Positions 27,215 to 34,401 of a stretch of DNA of 64,000 nt are shown in pieces. The first letter of the stretch is position 1. Each line of letters begins with the position of its first letter. A program made the translations under genes and the position numbers. The notes below the pieces were generated by a model that saw nothing but the letters and a program-made list of their open reading frames with translations, was not told where the DNA came from and did no database searches. The stretch comes from Saccharopolyspora dendranthemae (GTDB lineage Bacteria > Actinomycetota > Actinomycetes > Mycobacteriales > Pseudonocardiaceae), in NCBI RefSeq assembly GCF_007829955.1, contig NZ_VIWX01000002.1, positions 310,001-374,000 on the forward strand, in the 5' to 3' direction.

Positions 27215-27640
27215 CCCCCGAGACCCTCTCCACCCATCACCCAGTAGAGGGGTTTCCCGGCCGAGTCCCAGTTTTAGTCATAACTGAGCATGATCAATGC
27301 CCGAAATGTCTGCTCAGTTTGGACTAAAACTGGGACCGGCCGCTCCCGCGTCGCGGACGTGCCTTCGGATCGCGCTGGGCGCAAGTGTCGGATCGTTGTG
27401 GTTGTTGAACGTTCGCGGACAACTTAAGTCGATCAAGCTTGGGCTGATCGTGTGCCGTTCCGCTCCGATGCTCGCGAAGATCGGAATCGGCGTTCCACCC
27501 TGGGAAAGCGAGCGGCGATCTTGATCGCTCGCTGGAAGAGCTTGTTGCTGGGGGAAATTCGAAACCCGGTCGGAATCGACTCGGGTGCCGGGTGGGCCCG
27601 CAGTGGCGCGAACCCGATCAACGCGAAGGAGAGGAAATCG
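27215..27640. other. Non-coding interval with a long hairpin
   Basis: 426 bp without a credible gene. Apart from the 26-bp inverted repeat at 27265-27336 it is noticeably poorer in G+C than the surroundings, especially 27340-27560. This may reflect foreign or decayed DNA. The promoter of the secreted inhibitor at 27641 should lie in its right part. Confidence 0.5.
27265..27336. repeat. 26-bp near-perfect inverted repeat (hairpin)
   Basis: Left arm 27265-27290 begins GTCCCAGTTTTAGTC and ends AACTGAGCA; the right arm 27311-27336 is its reverse complement with only two mismatches (24 of 26). The loop is 20 nt. The arms are far less G+C-rich than the genome. It begins 50 bp after the decarboxylase stop, so it could act as a terminator, but it lacks a T-run. 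A small non-autonomous mobile element or the fused ends of a lost insertion sequence would also look like this. Confidence 0.6.
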
Positions 27641-28057
27641 ATGCGATCATCCGTCCGGACGGCGCTGGGGGCGCTCGGGCTGGTCGTCATGTCGGCGGCG
27701 GCGAGCTCGTCGATGGCTGCGGCGGAGCCCGCTTCGGCCGCCGGTGCCAAGGCGGACTGCCCGGAGGGCTCGTTCTGCCTCTACGACGACGCGAACTGGA
27801 GCGCGCCGATGATCAGCGTGAACGTCAGGCAGGGGCCGTACGTCCTGCCCGAGTGGGCCCGCAACAAGGCCTCCTCGTACGAGAACAACACGGACCACTG
27901 CGTGGTGATCAGCGACTGGACGACCTTGTCGAGCTTCCGGGACGTCCTCTACCACCAGGAGGACCTGGGCAAGTTCGTCGACTACCCGCACGAAGCCGGC
28001 GGGAGCTGGGACAACCGGATCGACGAGATCGACACCCAGGACTCCGACTGCCTGTGA
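27641..28057 (+). CDS. Secreted peptidase-inhibitor family I36 protein
   Basis: 138 residues from ATG 27641 (GAAGGAGAGG 6 bases upstream). Signal peptide about 1-35 (RSSVRTALGALGLVVMSAAA, cleavage near ASAAG). The mature part begins CPEGSFCLYDDANW, the hallmark of I36 inhibitors (SMPI type, a beta/gamma-crystallin-like fold), with four cysteines (CPEG, FCLY, HCVV and DCL at the end) suited to two disulfides. Streptomyces SMPI blocks metalloproteases; the target here is unknown. A strong hairpin terminator follows. Confidence 0.75.
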   Translation: MRSSVRTALGALGLVVMSAAASSSMAAAEPASAAGAKADCPEGSFCLYDDANWSAPMISVNVRQGPYVLPEWARNKASSYENNTDHCVVISDWTTLSSFRDVLYHQEDLGKFVDYPHEAGGSWDNRIDEIDTQDSDCL

Positions 28058-28074
28058 TCGGCTGATGTGGTACC

Positions 28075-28109
28075 GAGGCGTCCTGCGGTCGTGCACCGCA
28101 GGACGCCTC
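28075..28109 (+). terminator. Hairpin terminator of the inhibitor gene
   Basis: A perfect 15-bp stem (GAGGCGTCCTGCGGT and its complement) with a 5-nt loop starts 18 bp after the stop codon. The next gene begins 42 bp later, so the inhibitor gene is probably a separate transcript. Confidence 0.65.
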
Positions 28110-28150
28110 TCGCCGCGCGAGCGGCGCCCAGCCCGACAACGGAGGTCGCA

Positions 28151-28612
28151 GTGCCCGAGGACCGCCCGCCCTACCCGCCGTTCACCCACGAGTCCGCGCT
28201 GCAGAAGGTCCAGGCGGCGGAGGACGCCTGGAACACGCGCGATCCGCAGCGCGTGGCCTCGGCCTACACGCCGGATTCGCAGTGGCGGAACCGGGACGTG
28301 TTCGTCGACGGCAGGGAGGAGATCGTCGCCTTCCTGACCGGCAAGTGGCAACGCGAGCTCGACTACGCGCTGCGCAAGAGCCTCTGGGCGTTCTGGGAGA
28401 ACCGCATCGCCGTTCGCTTCCAGTACGAGTGCCGGGACGCCTCCGGTCAGTGGTGGCGCAGTTACGGCAACGAGCTCTGGGAGTTCGACGAGCACGGCCT
28501 GATGCGCCGTCGCGAGGCCAGCATCAACGACGTCGCGATCGACGAGGCCGACCGCCGCATCCGCGGTCCTCGCCCCGAGGCCGAGCGCGGGATCGACATC
28601 CCCCTCCGCTAG
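28151..28612 (+). CDS. DUF1348 / NTF2-like small protein
   Basis: 153 residues from GTG 28151, chosen because ACGGAGGT is 4 bases upstream. It shows the DUF1348 pattern within the NTF2/SnoaL-like fold: [40 protein letters not shown] and [13 protein letters not shown]. Proteins of this family are common and soluble, but no reaction is established. It is on the same strand as the CobW-family gene that follows 78 bp later; co-transcription is possible. Confidence 0.8.
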   Translation: MPEDRPPYPPFTHESALQKVQAAEDAWNTRDPQRVASAYTPDSQWRNRDVFVDGREEIVAFLTGKWQRELDYALRKSLWAFWENRIAVRFQYECRDASGQWWRSYGNELWEFDEHGLMRRREASINDVAIDEADRRIRGPRPEAERGIDIPLR

Positions 28613-28690
28613 CTCCCGCTCCGTCGCCGTCCTCGCAGCGCCGCGTGGGAGGATGGCGACGGTGAGCGAGTTCCGATCTGGGGGAGCGCG

Positions 28691-29704
28691 GTGACGGCGC
28701 GAATTCCGGTGGTCGTGCTGGCGGGCTACTTGGGCTCGGGCAAGACGACCCTGCTGAACCACCTGCTGCGCAACGACGACGGGCGCCGGATCGGCGTGCT
28801 GGTCAACGACTTCGGCAGCATCGGGATCGACGCGATGAACGTCGCCGGACAGGTCGACGTCGCGATGTCGCTGGAGAACGGCTGCCTGTGCTGCGCGGTC
28901 GATTCCGACGGCGTGGACCGGATGCTCGACCGGCTCGCCTACCCGGGCGCTCCGCTGGACGCCATCGTGATCGAGGCCAGCGGGATCGCCGAGCCCCGGC
29001 AGCTGGTCCGGCTGGTGCTGTCCTCGCAGAACCCGGTGATCGAGTACGGCGGCCTCGTGGAGGTCGTCGACGCCGCCGAGTTCGACGACACCCGTGCCAA
29101 GCACCCCGAGCTCGACGACCACGTGCGGCTCGCCGACCTGGTCGTGGTCAACAAGATCGACCGCGTCGGTGACGCCGACCGCGAGCAGGTCGTCGGAGCG
29201 GTCCGGGAGATCGCCGACGGCGCTGTGCTGGCGGTCGAGCGGGGCAGGATCGCGCCCGGGATCCTCTTCGACGACCCCGGCGTGCGCGACTCCGCGGGCG
29301 CGAGGCAGCTGTCCTTCGCCGACCTGGAGGAGCACGACCACGACCACGAGCGGCACATGCACACCGCCTACGAGTCGATGGAGTTCATCGCCGACCGGCC
29401 GCTGAACCCGTCGGCGTTCGTGCGCTTCCTCAACGAGCGCAGCCGCGGCGTCTACCGCATGAAGGGACCCGTCGACTTCGGTCCGTCCGGTGACGACCAG
29501 CGGTACATGCTGCACACGGTCGGCGTCTTCGCCGCCTTCGAGAAGTCCAGGTGGAAGGGCTCCCGGGCCACCAACCTCGTCCTCATCGGCACGGATCTCG
29601 ACACCGACGACCTCCACCGCCGCCTCCAGGACTGCATCGACCCGGACCCCGGCAGGATCGACGAGATGGGCATGCTCAACCTGGCCCGCCACATCGACGC
29701 CTGA
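28691..29704 (+). CDS. CobW/COG0523-family metal-chaperone GTPase
   Basis: 337 residues, GTG start with GGGGGAG 5 bases upstream. P-loop GYLGSGKTT (12-20), the metal-binding CxCC motif in NGCLCC (Cys65, 67, 68), NKID guanine motif near 154 and a His-rich loop EEHDHDHERHMH (about 212-223) precede a CobW C-terminal domain (about 230-330). COG0523 proteins deliver zinc or other metals to client enzymes, often under metal limitation. No Zur-type box was recognised upstream, and the client is unknown. Confidence 0.85.
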   Translation: MTARIPVVVLAGYLGSGKTTLLNHLLRNDDGRRIGVLVNDFGSIGIDAMNVAGQVDVAMSLENGCLCCAVDSDGVDRMLDRLAYPGAPLDAIVIEASGIAEPRQLVRLVLSSQNPVIEYGGLVEVVDAAEFDDTRAKHPELDDHVRLADLVVVNKIDRVGDADREQVVGAVREIADGAVLAVERGRIAPGILFDDPGVRDSAGARQLSFADLEEHDHDHERHMHTAYESMEFIADRPLNPSAFVRFLNERSRGVYRMKGPVDFGPSGDDQRYMLHTVGVFAAFEKSRWKGSRATNLVLIGTDLDTDDLHRRLQDCIDPDPGRIDEMGMLNLARHIDA

Positions 29705-29733
29705 GCACCTGCTGCCTGGACGAGCGCGGCGGG

Positions 29734-30498
29734 TCAGGCCCAGGCGTGCCCGAAACCGGCTTCGCTGGAGAGCACGGGCACCGCCCCGGTCACGTCGAGC
29801 TCCGCGGCGATCGCCACGTCGTCGGCGTAACCGCTGGTGATGAGCTCCTGGCCGGAAGCGCAGCGGGCGAGAGCGGTGCGGACGTCCTCGGTCGCTCGGA
29901 ACGCGGCGAGCGCGGCCGAGGCCTCCGGCGAGAGCGGCCCACGGCCGCGATCGTGCAACGCGGCGATGACGGCACCGGCGCCGAGCAGGTCTTCCACGGC
30001 TGGGCGGAGTCCGCCGTCAGGCCAGCGCTCACCCGCGGCTATCACGCTCACCGGACGTTCGGCGGTGCCCCAGCCGCGTTCGGTCAGGCCGTGCCCGGTG
30101 GCGGTCGCATTGCGCAGGCAACCGGCCACCACCGTCACGTTGTCGCCCGCCGAGGACGCGATGGTCGAGCCGTTGGGAGAGGGCAGCACCAGCCGTTCGG
30201 TGAACGGCGCGAGCCGCAGCGCGGCAGGCGACAGCGACCAAGGGGAAGCAGCGCTCATCTGGCTCCGGCCCACCGCCAGTTCCGCTTCTTCGCGCGCGGC
30301 CAGCTCACCAGCCGTGCTGTCGCGCCACCGGTAGGGGAACACGCGCGTTCCCCGCTCCACAGCGACCGTGACCGACGTCGTGAACGACAACACGTCGACG
30401 ATCACCAGACAGCCCGACGAAACCACTTCCGCTCCCGAAGCGCCCCAGTCGAACCGCACCCCGAACGAAGACTGCTGCGCCCATTCCGTCGTTGGCAT
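29734..30498 (-). CDS. ComB-family phosphatase (2-phosphosulfolactate phosphatase-like)
   Basis: 254 residues from ATG 30498; the frame remains open much further upstream but that part is not protein-like. Family features: an LVIVDVLSFTTSVTVAV strand-loop near residue 28, LPSPNGSTIAS near 95 and VAGCLRNATA. ComB hydrolyses 2-phospho-3-sulfolactate in coenzyme M synthesis in methanogens. Actinobacteria lack that coenzyme and the actual substrate of their homologues is unknown. The ribosome site is weak. The gene is convergent with the CobW-family gene and divergent from an unknown membrane-protein gene. Confidence 0.72.
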   Translation of the reverse strand: MPTTEWAQQSSFGVRFDWGASGAEVVSSGCLVIVDVLSFTTSVTVAVERGTRVFPYRWRDSTAGELAAREEAELAVGRSQMSAASPWSLSPAALRLAPFTERLVLPSPNGSTIASSAGDNVTVVAGCLRNATATGHGLTERGWGTAERPVSVIAAGERWPDGGLRPAVEDLLGAGAVIAALHDRGRGPLSPEASAALAAFRATEDVRTALARCASGQELITSGYADDVAIAAELDVTGAVPVLSSEAGFGHAWA

Positions 30499-30849
30499 CT
30501 TCGCGAAGCTAGTGCAGCGACAGCATCGAGCGGACGAGTCGAAAGTGGGGATCGTGTATCCGGAGTCTGGGCGCCGGTTCCGAGGCGGGAGTGCTGGAGG
30601 CGGACTGCGACGGCGACCTCGCCGACGTCTACCACCGGTTGCTGGTGCACCTGTGGTGGGGAAGTTTTCATGAAAACTTCCCCACCCCCTGCCTCGGCGT
30701 GGCCGGGTGCCGAGCTGGAGCTCGTCGATGCCTTCCGCGACGGGCGGGGGTTCTCTGCGGGCGGGGTCGGGGGTATGTAACGTCGCCAGCGCGCCTGGGG
30801 CCGCAAGAACCCCGGGCGCGTGGTAACGGCTATCGAGAGAGGGCGGAGC
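30499..30849. other. Divergent intergenic region with a perfect palindrome
   Basis: 351 bp between divergent genes. Two stretches on either side of the palindrome read like protein in different frames (EADCDGDLADVYHRLLVH at about 30597-30650 and GAELELVDAFRDGRGFS at about 30711-30761). Neither forms a complete gene. This may be a small gene broken by insertion of the palindrome, or chance. The promoters for both neighbours should lie here. Confidence 0.4.
30655..30686. repeat. 32-bp perfect palindrome
   Basis: The left half GGTGGGGAAGTTTTCA is followed directly by its exact reverse complement, 16 bp per arm with no spacer. The centre TTTTCATGAAAA is AT-rich and the ends are G/C-rich. It lies about 160 bp from the start codons of both divergent neighbours. 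It may be an operator for a dimeric regulator, a cruciform-forming mobile repeat, or a bidirectional terminator or insulator. It would read GEVFMKTSP on either strand. Confidence 0.75.
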
Positions 30850-32052
30850 ATGAGCGAGCAGGACCGGGGCGATGTTTCCGGTGAAGCCGGCGACCCGGGC
30901 GGCGAGGAGCACGACGAGAGCTCCGAGGACCAACGGGAAGCCGAGCAGCTCGCAGAACGCGGCGAACCGGAGTCGAGGGCTCCCGATCGGCGCCTCGGGC
31001 TGATCGCCGATCCTGACATGCCCGAGCAGGTCTCACGGCGGCTCGCCCGGGACCTGCCCGACATGCTCAGCGACGACGAGCTGTCGTGGGCGGTGGAGGT
31101 CGACGTCGACCCGGTGACGGCGGGCAGGCACAACACGCGCGACATCCTGGCGTCCACCCGGGAGCGGATGGACCGCCACAACTGGGACCACGCGATCTGC
31201 CTGACCGACCTCCCGGTGCGCGCCAACGGCCGCCCGGTGGTGGCCGAGGCGGACCCGGACCGGCACGTGGCGGTGGTGTCGCTGCCCGCCCTCGGCGGAA
31301 CCCAGGTCTACCGGCGTTCCCGGCAGGTCATGCTGCAGATGGTCGACGAGCTCACCGGCCGCAGCGGGGGCGGGAGCAACCGCTACGGCCTGGACAGCAA
31401 GCTCACCAGGCTGTTCGCCCCCGTGCAGCGCCACGAGAACACCGGTGAGCAGGAAGTCGACGTCCGCTACACCACCACGCGCAAGCGCGGCCGGTTGCGA
31501 CTGCTCACAGGGATGGTTCGGTCCAACCAGCCCGCGCAGCTGGTCTTCGGCCTGCGCAGCGCGCTGGCCGCGGCCGTGGCCACCAGCGCCTTCGGGTTGT
31601 CGTCGAGCACGATCTGGCAGATCGGCGACCAGCTCGGCGCGTTCCGGCAGGTTCTCGCCGGGGTGCTGTCGGTGGCGCTGCTGGTCGGATGGTTGATCGC
31701 CGCGCACGGGTTGTGGGAGAAGCGGCGCAACAACAGCGCCAACGACCGGGAGCAGGCGCTGCTCTACAACACCTCGACGATCGCGACGCTGACGATCGGC
31801 ATCGGGGTCATGTACATCGGACTGTTCGTGGTCAACCTCGCGGTCGCGCTGTTCATCGTGCCCCCGAACCTGCTGGCGAGCAGCCTCGGGCACCCCGCCG
31901 ATTTCACCCGCTACCTGGCCCTGGCGTGGGGGTTCACCACCATGGGCGTGATCGCCGGAGCGCTGGGGTCCAGCCTCGAGTCCGATCAGGCGGTCCGGCA
32001 GGCGGCCTACGGCTACCGGGAGGAGCAGCGCCGCAACGAACAGGAGCACTGA
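30850..32052 (+). CDS. Actinobacterial integral membrane protein of unknown function
   Basis: 400 residues from ATG 30850 (GGGCGGA upstream). The first 50 residues are highly acidic and disordered. A soluble domain (about 50-215) begins RRLGLIADPDMPEQVSRRLARDLP and contains HNWDHAICLTDLPV. About four membrane helices follow: roughly 245-262, 280-300, 320-350 and 365-385. I recognise no family with a known role. The soluble half has the look of a nucleotide- or folate-type fold, but this is speculation. It is convergent with the MetF-like gene. Confidence 0.7.
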   Translation: MSEQDRGDVSGEAGDPGGEEHDESSEDQREAEQLAERGEPESRAPDRRLGLIADPDMPEQVSRRLARDLPDMLSDDELSWAVEVDVDPVTAGRHNTRDILASTRERMDRHNWDHAICLTDLPVRANGRPVVAEADPDRHVAVVSLPALGGTQVYRRSRQVMLQMVDELTGRSGGGSNRYGLDSKLTRLFAPVQRHENTGEQEVDVRYTTTRKRGRLRLLTGMVRSNQPAQLVFGLRSALAAAVATSAFGLSSSTIWQIGDQLGAFRQVLAGVLSVALLVGWLIAAHGLWEKRRNNSANDREQALLYNTSTIATLTIGIGVMYIGLFVVNLAVALFIVPPNLLASSLGHPADFTRYLALAWGFTTMGVIAGALGSSLESDQAVRQAAYGYREEQRRNEQEH

Positions 32053-32103
32053 GAACTGCGGGGAGTTGCGGTGCGTGGCCGTGGGCGCGGTGGTCGAGCC
32101 GGG

Positions 32104-32934
32104 CTAGCGCAGGCGGCTCAGCTGGTGCTGCCGCCAGCGCTCGGTTCCCGCGAGGTCGTTGAAGGTGAACAGGTGGAATCCGCTGATGTTGTTGCCGGGC
32201 AGCGGGATCTGCTCGGCCAAGGAGGTCACCAGCTTGTCCGGCCGGTAGCCGCTGGGCAGGAAGAACCGCCAGAACATCGCTGATTGCTTGGCCAGGAACC
32301 GCGCAGACTGGCCGAGCCCGAGTCCCGCCGACACCCGGATCAGCTTCTGCCGGTTGACGCTTCCCGGGACTCCCACGCGGATCGGCGTGGTGATGCCCGA
32401 TTCGTGCAGGCGAGCGGCCCAGCCCGCGGTGGTGCCGGGGTTGAAGCAGAGCTGCGTGACGATCTCGTCGGCGTGACCGGCCTTGCGCCGCAGCGCTTCT
32501 GAGATCACCTCGTCCGGAATGCTGCTGTGCCCCTCCGGGTATCCGGCGATGCCGACGTGGCCGAACTCGCAGCCGTCCTCGGCGAGGGCGAGCAGCACGC
32601 TCTCCGCGTCGGGGAACTCCCCAACCGGCTCAGCAGCGTCACCGCCGACGAGGAACAGCCGGTCCACGCCCGATTCCAGCAGACGACTCGCGATCTCGCC
32701 GAGCTCGGTGCGGTCGCGCACCAGGCGAGCCGCCAGGTGCGGAGCCGCGGTGTAGCCATTCTTGCTGAGCCGGACGGCGAGGTCGAGGGTCGGCTCCAGC
32801 CCGCGGGCCTCCGTGGTGGTCACCGTCAGCGGCACGTCCGCCGGGACGTGGGTGAGGACGGCGTCCTCGGTGCCGCGGAACGGCAGGACCTCGTAGGAAG
32901 CGTTGCGCAGCGCGCTCGCGAGGGCCGCGCTCAT
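32104..32934 (-). CDS. Methylenetetrahydrofolate reductase family protein (MetF-like)
   Basis: 276 residues. It keeps MTHFR-fold elements: VTTTEARGLEPTLDLAVRL, AAPHLAARLV, DRLFLVGGD, VGIAGYPEGHSSIP, TQLCFNPGTTAGW and IRVGVPG. MetF converts 5,10-methylene-THF to 5-methyl-THF with reduced flavin. It is the last gene of the sarcosine-oxidase operon and overlaps the MBL gene by 4 bp (ATGA). It probably disposes of the methylene-THF made from dimethylglycine and sarcosine. It is shorter and divergent relative to housekeeping MetF, so a specialised paralogue is likely. Confidence 0.78.
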   Translation of the reverse strand: MSAALASALRNASYEVLPFRGTEDAVLTHVPADVPLTVTTTEARGLEPTLDLAVRLSKNGYTAAPHLAARLVRDRTELGEIASRLLESGVDRLFLVGGDAAEPVGEFPDAESVLLALAEDGCEFGHVGIAGYPEGHSSIPDEVISEALRRKAGHADEIVTQLCFNPGTTAGWAARLHESGITTPIRVGVPGSVNRQKLIRVSAGLGLGQSARFLAKQSAMFWRFFLPSGYRPDKLVTSLAEQIPLPGNNISGFHLFTFNDLAGTERWRQHQLSRLR

Positions 32935-33554
32935 CTCGACACCCACTCGTCGAACCGCTCCGCGACGTCGCCGATGGTCGTGCTCGGGCCGTGTCCAGGA
33001 CGCACTCGGGTCCGGGCGGGAAGCGGCAGCAGCCGGTCCCGGATCGAGTCGATGATCGTGTCGCGGTCGGACCAGGAGCGTCCGGTCGCGCCCGGCCCAT
33101 CGGCGAAGAGGGTGTCGCCGGTGAACACGGTCGCCAGGTCGGGGCAGTAGAAGCACACCGAGCCTGGGGTGTGGCCGGGCGTGTAGAGCACGTTGAGGCT
33201 CAACCGTCCGATGTGGAACGTCTGGCGGTTGACCAGGCGTCCGTCCGGTTCCCGGACCGGGTGGGTCAGTTCCCACACCGGGCGCTCGGCGGGGTGGAGG
33301 TAGATCGGCGCGCCGACGGCGTCGGCCAGCTGCGGGGCCATCCCCACGTGGTCGTCGTGGGCGTGTGTGACCAGCACGCCCACCACCTCCCGGCCCGCGA
33401 CGAGCCGGAGGATCGCGTCCACGTCGTGCGGCGCGTCGATGACCAGGCACTCGTGCTCATCACCGACGACCCACAGGTTGTTCTCGACGTCGTGGACCTC
33501 GCCGTCGAGGGAGAACTTCCCCTCGACGGTCGCGTGGTCGACCCGGATGCTCAA
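32931..33554 (-). CDS. MBL-fold hydrolase, mycothiol-thioester-hydrolase-like
   Basis: 207 residues, metallo-beta-lactamase/glyoxalase II fold. Metal ligands are complete: HAHDDH (His64, His66, Asp68, His69), the H in YTPGHTPGS, the D of FTGDTLF near 148 and the H of RPGHGPS. In actinobacteria this kind of protein often follows S-(hydroxymethyl)mycothiol dehydrogenase and may hydrolyse S-formylmycothiol. Here the preceding gene is a truncated relative of that dehydrogenase, which supports the assignment. The gene overlaps both neighbours by 4 bp. Confidence 0.82.
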   Translation of the reverse strand: MSIRVDHATVEGKFSLDGEVHDVENNLWVVGDEHECLVIDAPHDVDAILRLVAGREVVGVLVTHAHDDHVGMAPQLADAVGAPIYLHPAERPVWELTHPVREPDGRLVNRQTFHIGRLSLNVLYTPGHTPGSVCFYCPDLATVFTGDTLFADGPGATGRSWSDRDTIIDSIRDRLLPLPARTRVRPGHGPSTTIGDVAERFDEWVSR

Positions 33555-33805
33555 CAGAACGTCACCACCGAACGCAGCACTTCACCGCGGCACGACTTCT
33601 CGAAGGCCGCGGTGAGGTCATCAAGGGAGATCTCCCCGCTGGGGGACTTCTCGAGCGGCGGCGAGGCCTGCGCGAGGAGCTCGATGAGCATCGGGAAGTC
33701 CCGTTCGGGGAGGTGATCACCGTACCAGCCGGACTCCTGCGCGCGGCCTCGGGTGAAGGCGTTCGCGGCCACCGCCTCGCGGGTTGCGCTCACGTCCGCG
33801 CTCAT
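33551..33805 (-). pseudogene. C-terminal remnant of an S-(hydroxymethyl)mycothiol dehydrogenase-like zinc alcohol dehydrogenase
   Basis: An 84-residue frame. From about residue 27 it reads like the very end of a zinc-dependent medium-chain dehydrogenase: GWYGDHLPERDFPMLIELL, then GEISLDDLTAAFEKSCRGEVLRSVV, a pattern close to mycothiol-dependent formaldehyde dehydrogenase. The family is about 360 residues, so the catalytic zinc site and nucleotide-binding fold are missing. There is no room for them, because soxG ends just before. Yet the ATG at 33805 overlaps the soxG stop and the frame overlaps the MBL gene by 4 bp, so the remnant is still translated in line. It may persist only to keep coupling, or have a new role. 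Confidence 0.65.
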
Positions 33806-34401
33806 GCGCAGCTGGACCAGTGGTACTCGGCGGCCGCGTCGTTGAGCCAATCGGCGAGGTAGCGGGCGAAGGACGCCCGGACGAACACCCAGTAGGCGGG
33901 CGGTTCCGCTTCGCGGCAGACCAGCAGGACGCCGGCGCGGGCCAGCAGGGTCTGCGCGCACCGGTCCGCGCCGAAGCTGCGCCGGTGGAGGTCGAGCGCG
34001 CAGCCCTTCGCCAGCAGCTCAGGCGCTTTCGGCCCGGAGACCTCGATGATGGTGCGGTGCGCCGAGACGTCCACGACGGCGCCGTGCTCCTCGCCGAGCG
34101 CTTCGGTCACGGTCGTCCGGATCGTCCCGGCCTCGCCCTCCGGGCCGACGAGCAGCCACTCGTCCGGCCCGAGCCAGGCGATCAGCAGCCGTTCCGTACG
34201 CGCCACCTGCCCGGACTGGTTGGGCAGCATCGTGCCGAGCGCGGTCCCGATCCTTTCCGCCGCAGGACTCTTCGGGTCGACCCGGAGCGTGACCTGCGCG
34301 CTGAAGGCCACTTCGGACAGTCGCACGGTGCCGGGCACCGAGGACCGGGTGAGGACGTCGGTGTGCGCGGCCAGCGGGGATTCGCCGTAGGGCTCAGCCA
34401 T
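33802..34401 (-). CDS. soxG: Sarcosine oxidase gamma subunit
   Basis: 199 residues from ATG 34401 (AAGGAG 10 bases upstream), overlapping the soxA stop by 8 bp. It has the SoxG pattern: VRLSEVAFSAQVTLRVDP, LLIAWLGPDEWLLVGPEGE, VVDVSAHRTIIEVSGPKAPELLAKGCALDL and an HR-SFG segment. It is the structural subunit of heterotetrameric sarcosine oxidase and has the YgfZ/GcvT-like fold. Confidence 0.87.
   Translation of the reverse strand: MAEPYGESPLAAHTDVLTRSSVPGTVRLSEVAFSAQVTLRVDPKSPAAERIGTALGTMLPNQSGQVARTERLLIAWLGPDEWLLVGPEGEAGTIRTTVTEALGEEHGAVVDVSAHRTIIEVSGPKAPELLAKGCALDLHRRSFGADRCAQTLLARAGVLLVCREAEPPAYWVFVRASFARYLADWLNDAAAEYHWSSCA

Noticed and set aside
30499..30933. Long N-terminal extension of the ComB-like protein
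   Set aside because: It would be proline/arginine-rich, spans the palindrome and the start of the divergent gene, and the family begins near ATG 30498.
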